Assembly: GCA_004154925.1 (NCBI GenBank)
Contig: QJNS01000129.1
Location: 100,611 to 164,610 of the forward strand
Source of the DNA: Monosporascus cannonballus
Taxonomy: Eukaryota > Ascomycota > Sordariomycetes > Xylariales
Reading direction: 5' to 3'
DNA length: 64,000 nucleotides
The notes below the pieces were generated by a model, which was given only the letters and a program-made list of their open reading frames with translations, ran no database searches and was not told where the DNA came from. Position numbers and translations under genes: made by a program. Shown here piece by piece: positions 1 to 10,971 of the stretch (positions are counted from its first letter, which is position 1; each line of letters begins with the position of its first letter).

Positions 1-75
<75 letters not shown>
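1..75. repeat. 75-base pure poly-C tract at window edge
   Basis: The first 75 bases are uninterrupted C, followed directly by complex sequence. It lacks the CCCTAA periodicity of a fungal telomere, so it is not a recognisable telomeric array. A contig-end or polishing artefact is the simplest reading; a true homopolymer of this length would be exceptional. Confidence 0.9.
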
Positions 76-351
76 TAGCTGTATTGTTCTCCCCTGAAAA
101 TCCAATTCTGGAAGAGGGAAGACGGCCCCAACAAGCAACGCAGACTTCTTAGATAAGGTCCCAACGCCATAGTCAAAAGGATTTTCAAGGCCGTGGCCGA
201 TAGAATAGATGCCTACAACACTCAACACATCCTCTCTTTGCTCTATCGCAAAGTCCTCGTAACCGCGTAAATGTCCGTTTGTCCCCAACTTTTTTGCCAG
301 AGAAGGAAGGCTTTCCACGTCGAACGGAATGGCGGGCGTGGCAGGACACTC
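76..351 (-). other. possible partial reading frame running off the left edge
   Basis: On the minus strand one frame stays open for 92 codons, from an in-frame TAA at 352-354 down to the poly-C tract, where it would continue as glycine codons. It contains protein-like stretches such as GYEDFAIEQREDVLSV and YSIGHGLENPFDYGVG. No start codon or splice acceptor is convincing and I do not recognise a family. It may be an internal exon of a gene cut by the contig end, or chance. The interval 352-688 up to the next gene shows nothing recognisable. Confidence 0.25.
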
Positions 352-688
352 TTACCTACCTGATCAGCCTCGTCTATGGAGGGAGACAATAGCGAGAGCA
401 GTTCCAGTTCCGTTAAGCTTCAATTTGGTAGTAGTCATTTCGCCCGCACTCACTCGACACATATCATGGCACAGAACCTGCGGATTCAAAGTGAACGGAG
501 CAAGCTGCGGAATATCAGAGCAGCTAGGGGTAGCATCTTAGGGTGGGTTAAGAGTACTTTAAGAGCACTTCCAACGCATCGAAAGTGGCACAGCTAAGCC
601 GACTCCCATTGACTCCAAGCGTAGTCCCGATTCATTCATTATTCCAATTATCCATCTACCTATGTAGTACGCTACACCCGCGAACTAC

Positions 689-2681
689 CTAACTCGACAT
701 GGCCGCGACGAGCCGGGAAAGCGCGCTCGGCTCTTGCACACGCGGAGTCGCCTCCTCCCCCTTTCCACCCTCCCCCTCCTCCTCCTCCTGCTGCTGCTGC
801 TGCTGCTCCCTCTCCTTCTGGGCTCTCTCGACGAGCCACCGGACGTCGGCGTCGATGGACATGCCGCGGCGCCGGCACTCGTCCATGATGAGCCGGACCC
901 TGACGTCCTGGGCATGGACGCAGCGCCTGGCGAGCGCGAGCGCCGATGCCCTGCTCATCCACCAGCCCGAGCCGGCCGCCGTCGTCTCGCCGACGCTGCC
1001 GCTGCTCGGCCGCGTCATCCTCTCGAGGTACTTGAAGGCGGGCTCGTAGTCGTCCTGCAGAGCGCAGATGCGGATGAGCTGGTCGTAGGCCTCCCGGTCG
1101 GGGCGCACCCCGAAGGTCTGCAACTCGTCGAGCAGGAAGTTCATCGACTTGCGCAGGACGCAGCGCCGGAGCAGGATGTGAAACGTCCTGAGGTCGGGCC
1201 CGTCGTCTGCGCAGATGCGGCGCACGGCGCGGTAGAGGTCGAAGGCCCTCTTGAAGCCGTAGTGGAGGACCGTGGCCTCGAGGACGACGTTGAACGCGGC
1301 GATCGGCACTTGATACTGCTGCCGCAGCTCCTGCAGGACGCTCAGTGCCTCGTCGGTCGCGGACGGCGACTCCCTGAGCATCCGGTAGATGGGCCGCGTG
1401 CTCGACGAGTCGGGCGCTAGGCCGGCTCTGCGCATGATGCACAGCACGGTGAACGCCTTGCGGACCTCGTGATGCAGCGTATGGGCGTCTATTAATGCTT
1501 CGTAGTGATGCAGATCAAGCCGTCGGCCTCGGTCCGTAAGCAACCGCATCACGCTCGTGACTAACGCGGCATCCCCGTGCCTCGACGCGGCGTTGAGAAC
1601 GTTTACTGCAGTACCATCCGGCGGGTGGAGCAACCCGGGCGTGACCATACGCTCCCAGATATATGTGATGCCCGGATAGAAGGCATCCCTGCTATAAACA
1701 TCAAGCAGGAACGACCAGATCACCATGAGCTGGTTTGGGCCGTAGACCTTTAGCTGGTGTTGTAGGATTTGGAATGATTCCTCGTGGAATCCCAACTCTC
1801 CAAAAACATATATAAAAATATGGTATAGCCACGGCGGATTAGTGACGGGGCTCTTGTATAGCTCCTCCAACTTCTCAAGTGCAAGCTCGTACTGTCCATC
1901 TCTTAGAAGTCCGACAATTATGCTCATGAGACCGTCGGGGTTCGGCGAATACCATCGGTTCTTCATATCAAGAAGCGCTAAAGAGCGCAGGATGTAGTCT
2001 GGATGGACGGCGGTAACCTTGGGTCATGTCAGCGTCTGGCCGTTGATCTTGGTGGCGGCAAGGGGGGGTGTAGCCGACCTCCAACAGGGCCTGATAGATC
2101 CTGGGCGACGTCTGCATTCCCTTCCCTATCATCTCCTTCACCAGGGAGCCAGCAACCTCGGCCGAGCCGTGCTTTGGGTCAACATTAGCCCGAATAAGAC
2201 ATTCGTAGAGAAGCTCGTTGGGCTGCTCGCCCCTTTCTGCCACTAGGTACTCCACGAGTCGCACGACCGAGCCATACGAATCCTCGACATTTTGGAGCTC
2301 CCTCAGGGCCTCGTATATCGTCCGGGTGGGAACCTTGTCTAGCCGCTCGGTTGACACGTCTGGGCCATGGAACAGCGGTTCTGGGACCCAGGGAGACCGT
2401 CTCGCAACTCGCTTGATGTACTGCGCGCGCTCTCTGTCGGCCTTCTTAACGTAGCCGTCATCGCTTGTAGAGGTCCCATGCTGATCGCGTTTCGTCGGCG
2501 TGTGAACTACTCGCCGACATTGGGGGAGCAGACCTCGAGCCCTGATGCTAAAACGCGGGGTGAAGGCTGGCTTCCGCGCAGGGTTTCTCGCGGGATTGAA
2601 TGCCCTCGAAAGTGTCAGGGCATCCGCTGAGGGACAGAGACATCGCCAGAGCCCGTCAATTACAAGGGGCGACCCTGGCAT
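689..2681 (-). CDS. pentatricopeptide repeat (PPR) protein, probably mitochondrial
   Basis: Two exons, 2681-2079 and 2017-689, are joined by a 61-bp intron (2018-2078). The intron begins GTCGG, has a CTGAC branch motif and ends AAG. Splicing is phase 0 and removes the in-frame TGA, giving the continuous reading QALLEV|TAVHPDYILRS. The product is 643 aa from the ATG at 2681; the frame also stays open upstream, but only from a GTG. The N-terminus is Arg/Ser/Ala-rich with few acidic residues, as in a mitochondrial presequence. The body is made of helical-pair repeats (for example the stretch around GLLRDGQYELALEKLEEL) typical of fungal PPR proteins, which bind organellar RNA. The C-terminus carries a low-complexity Gln6/Glu4/Gly tract encoded by a CTG/CTC microsatellite (about 780-812). 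The PPR assignment is by sequence look; the RNA target is unknown. The non-consensus 5' splice site should be confirmed by RNA. Confidence 0.82.
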
Positions 2682-3339
2682 TTGCAATTGGCGGGCAGAA
2701 TAACTGGCTTGGATCGGTGTGCGCAACTTCGATGGGCTTTGGACAAACTGGAGCTTTCGCTTATACGGATTCACAGCACGGAGTAACTTTCTCTTATCGG
2801 CTATCTGCTACCTGGGTCAGTATCTAGGTACCTAAGTTAGTATACTAGGTAGGTAGGTGTGTACATGTATGTACAAGTACCTCGGGCGGCGCACAGTACC
2901 AAGCCGAGCCGTTCAACTCAACCGACCAGCAGCTGCCAGGCGACATCGACATCGTGATCGTCTATCCCGACCCAGGGGACCAGACATAGGTACATTTCCA
3001 AGAGTTGATTATTTATAAAAAGCTGTATGGCTTCTGCACATGGCCTCCAGGAGGGGAAATAATGCGGAGAATACATATGCTTTATTAGTCCGACATCATT
3101 AATCTTCTTTCGCGTGACTCAGTCGAGTTCTCTCGTCCTAAGTGAGAGGCATGCATGCACTAACATAAAGTGCTGGGTATCTGCTGGAGCTTTTGACGTC
3201 TTCTGCTTCCTTGCATAAACCCCTATCCGATGATTGGTAGGGATAGGACCCTTCTCCGCCGTGGTGATCTCGTGTCATTCGGCTCCGAACCTCCTTACGA
3301 AGTCCCAATTGGCGCAACATCTTCACAATAGCGGCTTTC
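2682..3339. other. intergenic: upstream of the PPR gene, downstream of LSM4
   Basis: No supported gene. It contains a TAGG/GGTA-rich low-complexity stretch (about 2825-2890) and the probable 3' UTR of LSM4. Small open frames here lack introns, homology and good starts. Confidence 0.6.
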
Positions 3340-3905
3340 TCAAGCACCACGGCCTCGGCCTCTCCCTCTGCCTTGACCGCGTCCTCCACGCCCTCCTCTA
3401 TCACCTCCTCTTCCGCCGTGGTCGCCACGTCCTTGACCATGGCCGCCGCGCCCGCCCCGGAAGGAGCCCTGCTGGTTCTGCTGTTGGTCTTTCACCAGAT
3501 CGACGATCTCATCGGGTACTCTCAGGTATTTGATCTGCACCGCACTATCAGTCGCCCGTGAACCGCTGCTGCCCTAGGGCTTCTGCAAACTCACGTTGTT
3601 TCCTTTGACGTATATCTCGGGCAAGCGAACGAACTTGTCTGCTTCCTGGAAACCGAGTTAGCACCCGGGCGCGTAGATGGGCAGTCGATTCGTGCGCGTA
3701 CGGGACTCGTCTGAATCACCTCCTTCAACGTAAGGTTCATCCATGTGTCGCATTGTATTAAGTGTCCGTTGAGTGTTTCTCCGTTCTTCAACTCCACCAG
3801 CATGGGGTGGCCTTGGGCCGCGTTCAGCAGGCCTAGAGGCAACTGAGATTCTATGGATTAGTGCCACGGGTCTTGCTAGGTTTAAAAGAGGAAGCCACCT
3901 ACCAT
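3340..3905 (-). CDS. LSM4: U6 snRNA-associated Sm-like protein LSm4
   Basis: LSm4 is a subunit of the Lsm2-8 ring on U6 snRNA (splicing) and of the Lsm1-7 ring (mRNA decapping). Four exons: 3905-3903 (only the ATG), 3842-3702, 3645-3595 and 3534-3340. The introns are 3843-3902 (GTAGGT...CAG), 3646-3701 (GTACGC...GCTAAC...CAG) and 3535-3594 (GTGAGT...CAG). All junctions are phase 0 and the product is 129 aa. Residues 2-48 form Sm motif 1 ([20 protein letters not shown], then GETLNGHL and the CDTWMNLTL strand). Residues 49-75 hold Sm motif 2 ([20 protein letters not shown]). A C-terminal Arg/Gly-rich tail of about 40 residues is characteristic of LSm4 and is a usual site of arginine methylation. 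Length and domain order fit the family. The first intron follows the start codon exactly, so open-frame searching misses the true start. Confidence 0.93.
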
Positions 3906-4974
3906 GATGCTGCGGACGAAGAGTACGAACTAGGAGGATATCAGAAGAATAAGTTGGCGTTGTGGTGCTTGTCGTTAAGTTGGTGCAAACAATATGCCCA
4001 GGAGGTAGCTATCTCTGTAGGAAGCTTCAGATGCACACAGCCGTTCGTCCCATTGCTGGCCAAGGCTGACCTTGGGCGCTGTCCTCCGTAACGTGGGCTG
4101 GAGATTTTGGAGGGGCGGGCAAGCCACAATATGGGGAAGTGGCGGACTCACCAGCCACAAGTTGATCTTTGTCAGCTTATTCGTTCCGGATTAGCTCGTC
4201 TGTCATTTGCTCAACACCAGAGATTCCAGTCACCGATAGACCCGATAGACATTGACATATGAAACTTACCAATGCATATTCCAGTCGATAACAGCTTTCA
4301 TTTCATCATGGAAAAGGTATATACCATCGGTGGCACGTTTTAGCATAAGCTTCAATCGTGTATGAGCTTCCTCACAGTGTCATCCTCCAATAACTAAACC
4401 AAATTGGCCATCGTTCGGCCACCCACCTTGACAACACTACTCCGAGCTGCGTCGGCGTAAGTCGCCAGCTAAGCAATGCTCATTGGTCGATCTTAGGCCT
4501 CATTCCCTGCACTCGCTACATACCAACTGCCTACCCCGGAGCGCCAGGTAAGCGAAGCTGGGCCAGCGACCTTTGATCTTCATCTCCAAAGAATCGGAAC
4601 ATTGGAGAAGTTTCATCTCCCTTGAAGAACGTCCCTACACAAGGAGCATTCGATAGACGCCATGGATAATATGCGTATTACCTTGTGTTGTAGGTAGTAG
4701 GGATTTTCTCTTAAGTGGGTACTATCGCGCGAGATCTCTCGGGGGCTGAGCCGCGGAGCGCCTCCGAGCGTAAGAGCGAGACTGGGCTGTGCAGCTTGTT
4801 TTAAGTTCTTGACAGGTTCCCCTATGGTTTAGGCACCAGCTTTGCGTTCCCTCTTCACGAAATCGATCTCGCTCCCATGGGGTGACAATTTGTAGTCTTT
4901 ACCTCATTGATTACCATTAGCAATCTTTTTGTTCGATTTGCGACTCAGACAGCTCATCGTTGCCTAAGCTCATC
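3906..4974. promoter_or_regulatory. divergent intergenic region, LSM4 / membrane-protein gene
   Basis: This 1.07-kb spacer separates two divergently transcribed genes and must contain both promoters and 5' UTRs. No open frame is convincing. I see no certain TATA box or operator; the CT-rich stretch before 4975 fits a fungal 5' leader. Confidence 0.5.
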
Positions 4975-7077
4975 ATGTATGGCCTGTTCAAGGCTGCCGT
5001 AATCTTCGCGGTACCCATGCTGGCAGCGGCCCGTTCTTTCACACAGCAGGGTGGGTTCAGTCCCCCATTGCCAAGCTCTGGGGCCCGAGATCAATCACTG
5101 GAAACCTAACAGCGCTTCTCCTCTTGACAGACACATCGCATACTCTGGTTGTCGACGATGTATTAGCCCAGGAAACTGTTGGTAATCCCGACGTCGTAGT
5201 CCAACTCACCCTGCCCGGCTAAGCTCTGTGTGCAGCTCTTCCGATTCGATATCCTCGAGTCTGAGGCGGCCTGTGGATATGGTAATATTACCCTTGACGG
5301 GCAGGCACTGTATCAAGATGAAAGTGGACTCGGCTCCGGAACCATCATCACCGAGCGTGGCAACAACATCGCCGCTAAATGGAAATTCACCTGCATCGAA
5401 CGAGATGATGGGTATCAGGAACAGCTTTTCAGCTTCAATCTCATCACGGTTGATGAGAAGGTCCAAGATGTCGAATGCGTGGTGCAGTTCCGGCAGGTTG
5501 CGCCAATCGCAATCACGTCGTTGAGAGTGACCAACGGGGCGCAGTACATGATTAGAGTGCCCGAAACCGGTTCCGATAAGGTTGACCCAATAGATCGGTC
5601 GACGTCAGTGGATCTTGAAGAGGAACTTGATATACTAGAGTTGATGAAGCTACGGGTGCTCGATCTCGAACGTGCGATCGCCCGCAAGGAGCAGTACTTA
5701 TCCGAGACATTCGACTTTCGTGTGAACTCTGCCGGGGACGTGAGCGCTCCCGCAGAGTGTACTAGCTTGAAATGCGTCGCCAAATATCTTGTGCAGAACT
5801 TCAAAGGTGTGGCACACAAAACCTACAAATACGGGAATGGTGTTTCTTTTGGAGGGCATCGTGGGCATCGCAAACAAACTCTTATTTCACCCTTAGAGCG
5901 AGCATTCCCTGATCGCCCTCTACATGACTCTCATTCGGAAAGCGGAGTGTCTCGTGTTTCTGAGGGCGAGCAGCAAAGCCAGCCTCAAGAAAGTCAGGTG
6001 TCCGGCACCACCTTCGATGCAGTAAGCTCGACAAGATGTTTGAGATCAGTGGTCATGATGCTAACTCTATCTAGAAGATTTTCGATACCAACAGACAGGA
6101 GCATCCATTACAAGCCGCTAGTGACGACCTTGATCTTCCAATCCCACCGCCGCCAACTCCTGGACGCGAGAAAGGGTTCCTTGCTGGGTCCCCACCGTCA
6201 GATGGACTGGTAACGTTGTCGAACCACGCGTTACATGATATCTATTAACGCACGACAGGATAAACACAGCCTCGTCGGTACCAAACTCGCGATCGGCCTC
6301 CTCGCCGGCGTGGTAGTCCTAGGCTTGGTAATCAGCGCCATACACACGCGATGCTTCGCATCGGCCCGCGAGGGGCACCGCCCCCACCGCGAAACCTGCC
6401 GGACTCGGCGCCAGACGCGCAGCGAGAAACAGGCGACGCGACGCGCCGCCCTTAGGGCTGCACTCCGCCGTTTGGCCCAGCGACTGCACGAACGCATGCT
6501 ACGGTGGCGGCGGCAGCGTTGGGGTCGCAGCCTCGGAGACGAGGAGAAAGACGCCGCGGTGCCGCGCCAGCTGCCTCGCCCTTATCATCAACCGCAAATA
6601 GAAACCCTTACCCCAGGAGACATGCCGGAGCAGCGCCAGGCGCCCTCCAGCGACTCGGGCGACGAGAGCGATGGAAGCGACGAAAGCGACCTGTCCACTA
6701 CGATGGAGCAGGAGCTCGCGCAGTTCCGCGCGGTGGCCGGCGTTGTGGGCAACCTGGTGGCGGCCGAGGAGGGCCGTCGCAGTAGGACAGCGGCAGCGGC
6801 CGCGCGGAGCCGGCTGCCGGCCTTGGCGAACACCTACCGTTACGACATCTACACCCGCTCCCGCGCGGCCGCCGAGCCGCCGAGCCCCATCTCGGTCTCG
6901 TCGTGCCCCCCGGAGTACGCGTCGTCGGACGAGACGCTACCGCCGTACGACGAGGGGCCGAGCGATCCGCACTTCGTGGCGGACGGGTTCTACGCGCCTG
7001 GGACCGCTCCGTACATGCCGGGCTACGGCTCGGAGGCGCCGTCCTCTCTGGATGAGCACCTGGGTCGGCTGGGTTGA
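4975..7077 (+). CDS. secretory single-pass membrane protein with PY-motif cytoplasmic tail
   Basis: Proposed exons: 4975-5050 (signal peptide), one from 5131 whose 3' end is unresolved, about 5236-6021, 6075-6209 and 6259-7077. Three introns have clear signals: 5051-5130 (CTAAC, polypyrimidine, ACAG), 6022-6074 (GTAAGC, GCTAAC, CTAG) and 6210-6258 (GTAACG, ATTAAC, ACAG). The last two junctions preserve frame. The junction near 5185-5236 is uncertain. The predicted protein is about 610 aa. It starts with a hydrophobic leader (MYGLFKAAVIFAVPMLAAA), then an extracytoplasmic domain with paired cysteines (ACGYGN, FTCIE, VECVV, AECTSLKC) and an NIT glycosylation site, then an acidic helix-prone stretch around 5610-5690. 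A transmembrane helix (LAIGLLAGVVVLGLVISAI, about 6286-6342) is followed by an Arg-rich stop-transfer region. The tail of about 250 aa is Ser/Asp-rich with a PPEY motif (PPxY, a WW-domain ligand) followed by LPPYDE. I do not recognise a named family; the function is unknown. Confidence 0.72.
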
Positions 7078-8701
7078 GTGCGTGCTTTTCGCGTAGTGTG
7101 TGCCGTGGTAGCGTTTTTGTCATAATGCTTATATAAAATAATAACCGTGATATTCCCTTTGTTTTGGGTGGAGATGAGGAGGGAGTAACAAGTACTGGGC
7201 TGGCGTGGTATGCTATTCAGCACCACCGACGAGGAAGCTCATGGCTCCTCCTCTGACTTATAGAGGTCGGTCAGATATACTTAATAATGAAAGAAGTAGA
7301 GCATCAAGGCCTTGGGAATACCAGTGACCCTGACCATCGTCGCTTGACCAGGAGCAATATGACAGGACTCACCTCGAGGACACACCTCGCTCTCAAATTC
7401 CGTGGAAAGATATTCCACGCGGGTCCAAGGGAGCATCAAGTGCGAAACAGAGAACCCAGAAACTCAATCGCCGACCGGATGGTCTGTCCGGGATCTCACC
7501 TCCATTCGCCAGCCCACCCACCTCGTCATCAAACCGATACTTGCCATGATACGGGTTGGCGCGCACTCCGGACCTAGCTAGCAGTCAGACCACGTGAGGG
7601 GGCAACGAACGAGTTCGCTGCTCTTGATGGCCTCGCCCTGTCAGTCAGCCCACTTCCCGCCGCCGGCCAGTACCTTTTGAATTCCAAAAGGTGGGCGCTC
7701 GAACTGTTGCTGGTTCGGGCCTGTTTAGCTATTTATGGTTGCACTCCGACAGAGACACCACCTGGTTTGATAATCGTATTTGCGAACAGTCCTTCTGGGT
7801 CTTAGAGCCAATGAGATTGATACCAATCGACAGAGTAATCCAATCACACTTTACCAGTTGTTTATGGTATGAACGGAAAGGCCAAAATGATCGGTTTCAC
7901 ATATTATCCCAGCCTCTAAAAACAATCATAATCAAGGCCCGGCCCCTCAACACTACATTTAATTGCAGTGATTCAATACCGCGACGTCCCGAAACTTTGA
8001 GAGCAATTCCTGTGACTATTGGCTTTCCTTCCTCGGACGGTTTCGTACAACGACCACACCAGCACGAGCTATATAAACGGAAAAGAAAAAGAACGTGATA
8101 GAAGTAGCAGACTTATAAGGTCTTGGAGTTATTATCACCCCTGATTACTGGTTGACGTAATTAGTCTAGTACAAGCTTAACATTGATGAGCGAAGAAGAA
8201 ATATGTAGCTTACTATTTATTCTAGAGCTACCCCTTTTTATGCATATTTCTCCTTTTCACGGGTCCGAAGTTGATAGCTTACCTATCCTTGGATTACTTT
8301 CATTGTACAACTTGATTACCGTTCACACGCTGGCATAGTCTCCTTATTTGTAATTTGACATATCATTTATTAATCATAACCCTAATGCTACCCCATGCCG
8401 AACCTTACATGTGCGGCTCGCAGTCCTCAGGTGTCGTTCTAGGCAGCCGTGTAGAAGTTGATGCTATTAAAGCAGAGAAGCCCTCTCCCTGTCTTGGAGA
8501 CTGTTTACGCTGCGACTTGCTGTCAGCATATCCCGTGGCTACCATTATTAAACGGAAAAGAAAATGGGACTGCCATGCTGGAAAGGTAGGGGAGAAGACG
8601 TGACCGAGGTCCTGGGGACGAGACCCGTAACCTCGGGTTGGGCAGCGCAGTAAAAGAGCATAGCCGCATCATCGGGGTAGGAGATTTAGGTCCCCACTTA
8701 C
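7078..8701. other. intergenic, no supported gene
   Basis: About 1.6 kb between the membrane-protein gene and the CVNH gene. A 135-codon frame at 7691-8098 begins with GTG, lacks homology I can see and is probably chance. Two short perfect inverted repeats occur: 7401-7419 (7-bp arms) and 7672-7692 (ACCTTTTG/CAAAAGGT, 8-bp arms, 5-base loop). The right part may include the last exon and 3' UTR of the CVNH gene. Confidence 0.55.
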
Positions 8702-9168
8702 TGAAGACGAAGCTACCGTTCTGGTTGCCGATCCTCTCGGAGAGGTTGACGTCAGCGTTATGGAATTCACCGTTGACGTCCCTGAGGCGGGCGCGGAGGA
8801 CGGGAACGCTGTCGCCGCCCTCGATGGAGAAGCTTATGTCCTCGGCAGTATGGGAGAATTCTGCAATATAGGCCATGTCAGATAAAGACCGCTCGGTGTG
8901 CTGGGATGTCGGGTGTTGCAATTAGCAGCGTACCTTTTCCGCTCCAATCGAAGCGACCTGCGGGAAGAGATATGTCAGCTAACTATGCCCGGAGACAACA
9001 GATTCACAGATGGGGAGGGAGACGTGAGGACATACCGTTGTCGTTACCGATGCATTCGTCCAGGTCGATCTCGGCGTCGACCAATTCGCCGCCCTCGTTG
9101 CGGAGCCGGGCTCTGAGGATATGGCCATCATGAACGGCGATGTCTTCGGCGGAAATATGGAACGACAT
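8702..9168 (-). CDS. cyanovirin-N homology (CVNH) domain lectin-like protein
   Basis: Exons 9168-9036, 8957-8934 and 8860-8702 are joined by introns 8958-9035 (GTATGT...CTGAC...GCAG) and 8861-8933 (GTACGC...GCAG), both phase 1. They encode 105 residues forming one complete CVNH domain made of two tandem sequence halves. The first opens MSFHISAEDIAVHDG with LRARLRNEGGEL and ECIGNDNG. The second opens FSHTAEDISFSIEGG with LRARLRDVNGEF and ERIGNQNGSFVF. CVNH proteins of filamentous fungi are small, often sugar-binding, cytosolic or non-classically secreted proteins of mostly unknown role; no signal peptide is seen. A strong donor (GTAAGT, starting at 8701) follows FVF, so a short terminal exon is expected below 8702. 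Candidate acceptors lie at about 8560-8620 and I cannot choose between them, so the listed end is the end of the certain coding sequence. Confidence 0.85.
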
Positions 9169-10971
9169 TGTGTCTTGAGAAGCTGGATTTCTGTCTGATG
9201 AAGCTGAACTTTTGTTTTCCTAGGGGAATCTTTTGTCAGAGCTCTCTGGGTCTTTTGGTCCCCGAGGACGACGGCGCCTTTAAGAACCTCACGCGAGCGG
9301 GGTATCATCTCGAGCCCCTCATGGAATGTTTCCATCTCGTGTGGGGGAGAATGTTGTCTTCCCACATGATGAGGTGCTCCATAATCCTCGTCGAAGCTTA
9401 AGGCTCGGCGGGTTGCTTCATTGCTGTATCAACGCGGAGCAGCGACCCTGGTCCGGCTGGATCCTTGCAGATCGCCAATGCTGAATATATGTTATACCCG
9501 TATTTACAACCTCAGGTTGGTGAAGGTATCCTCTCAGCCCCTCCTCGCATATGCCTAGAGATCTTGATAGATGGCAGCTTCGGCAGCTCCGTGTTGACCG
9601 CTTGGTTGGGGTAGTGCTATTCTCTTTAGACGTCCACCCCGCCGGTGTGGACGACCCAAGCCCCCATATTTAGTTCGAGGCTCCGCAAATTACACGGCGC
9701 CGTCGGTCTGGACTCGTCCTGGGACGACTGCTTCGTATGGCGAAACTTTCCTGAGGGTCGCACAGCAGGGCGGATCGTCTTGGGCGGATCCGACGGCTCC
9801 CCTGTGGATCCTGTACACCCGCTCCGAGTTGTTCACTCGTGACACGTAGTCGCAGGGTCCAGTGCCAAGAGACCGGCACGCGGCATCCGTCTTCACATCC
9901 GGCTCACTTCTCTGGCGTCAAACGGCGAAAATGCTCTTTTCGAGCTGTTACCTCATAGTACCTCTTTTTTTTCTTCATAGTAGCGGTATAGTATGCTGCA
10001 TCAATACCCTAGCGCAAGCTAGATTACTAGTGAGCGACGATACTTGCTCAACAGTTTTGACTAACTGATGTGCATCAAAGGACACTCAGGCATTTCAATT
10101 ATCTGAGCGATTCGGTTTGGTCATTTCTAGAAAGGGACCGCCAAGAATGACAATTGGACTTGCGGACTCGGAAAGCTGGGAAAGACACAAAAGTTGCACC
10201 GAGCCGGCCCCAAAATGTCTCATGGCCATCTCTGGTTGCGTTCTTGAAAGAGGGGTTCGACCGGGTAGTTGGTGCCGAGAGTATAAGCTACATCAATAAA
10301 GTCCACCACAAGAGCTGTTTGTGCTTTTTATCTCTCGGGGGCGGCTGCCAGGCTCCTTTCTCGGCATAGAAAATCCGTCTCACGGGCAGCTCGTGATCGT
10401 TGAGCAGGCCGTTCACATCACATTCTTTTCTCCGAGATGGGTAAAGCACGAAGCTCGGCACTGGGTATGCTCTGAATCGACGATAGCAGAAGCAGAGTAC
10501 GTGATATAGCACCTAGTGCAACCATAATACTGTAACACTCTAGCCTTTCCTCTGAAGTATAAGCTCTCCTACTCTGCCCAGACACGGCATAGACGGCGGG
10601 GGCAAATGGTATTTAGAGATATCATGGTGAAATGCTCACAAAAACTTTCAACCAGGATGTCCCCTCTTGGCTACAGCTAATGAGAATAAGAGGTCGCTGT
10701 AACGTCGGCCTCTTACGTACGCATGTACCGACGGATACTTGATAAGCAATGATGGAGTGAGTTCGCGGCTTCAACTTTGGAACCCCTTATTCTTGTGTAG
10801 ATAAGATTACTGGGCGTCACCCGAGCGACCTCCTTTTACCATACGGTGATAAGTGATACAAGCAAGTTGGGTAGGATGGTATAGAGATACTTCCATGGCA
10901 TGCGCGCAATCTCGATTCTCTAATCAAGCGTCGCTATCATTCACCATTTGATACACATATCCAACTTGGTA
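9169..10971. other. intergenic, no supported gene
   Basis: About 1.8 kb between the CVNH gene start and the 3' end of the HET pseudogene. Several 60-75-codon frames occur on both strands, none with introns, a convincing start or recognisable motifs. I see no RNA gene. Confidence 0.55.

Noticed and set aside
1..75. Telomere
   Set aside because: No CCCTAA/TTAGGG periodicity.
329..597. Overlapping 70- and 73-codon plus-strand frames
   Set aside because: No homology, no intron signals and composition like the flank; probably chance.
734..1420. Long frames on the plus strand and a second minus frame over the PPR gene
   Set aside because: They are shadows of the GC-rich PPR exon; only the 689-1966 frame continues through the intron into conserved sequence.
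7691..8098. 135-codon plus-strand frame
   Set aside because: Starts with GTG, no recognisable domain, no splice sites or leader; not supportable as a gene.
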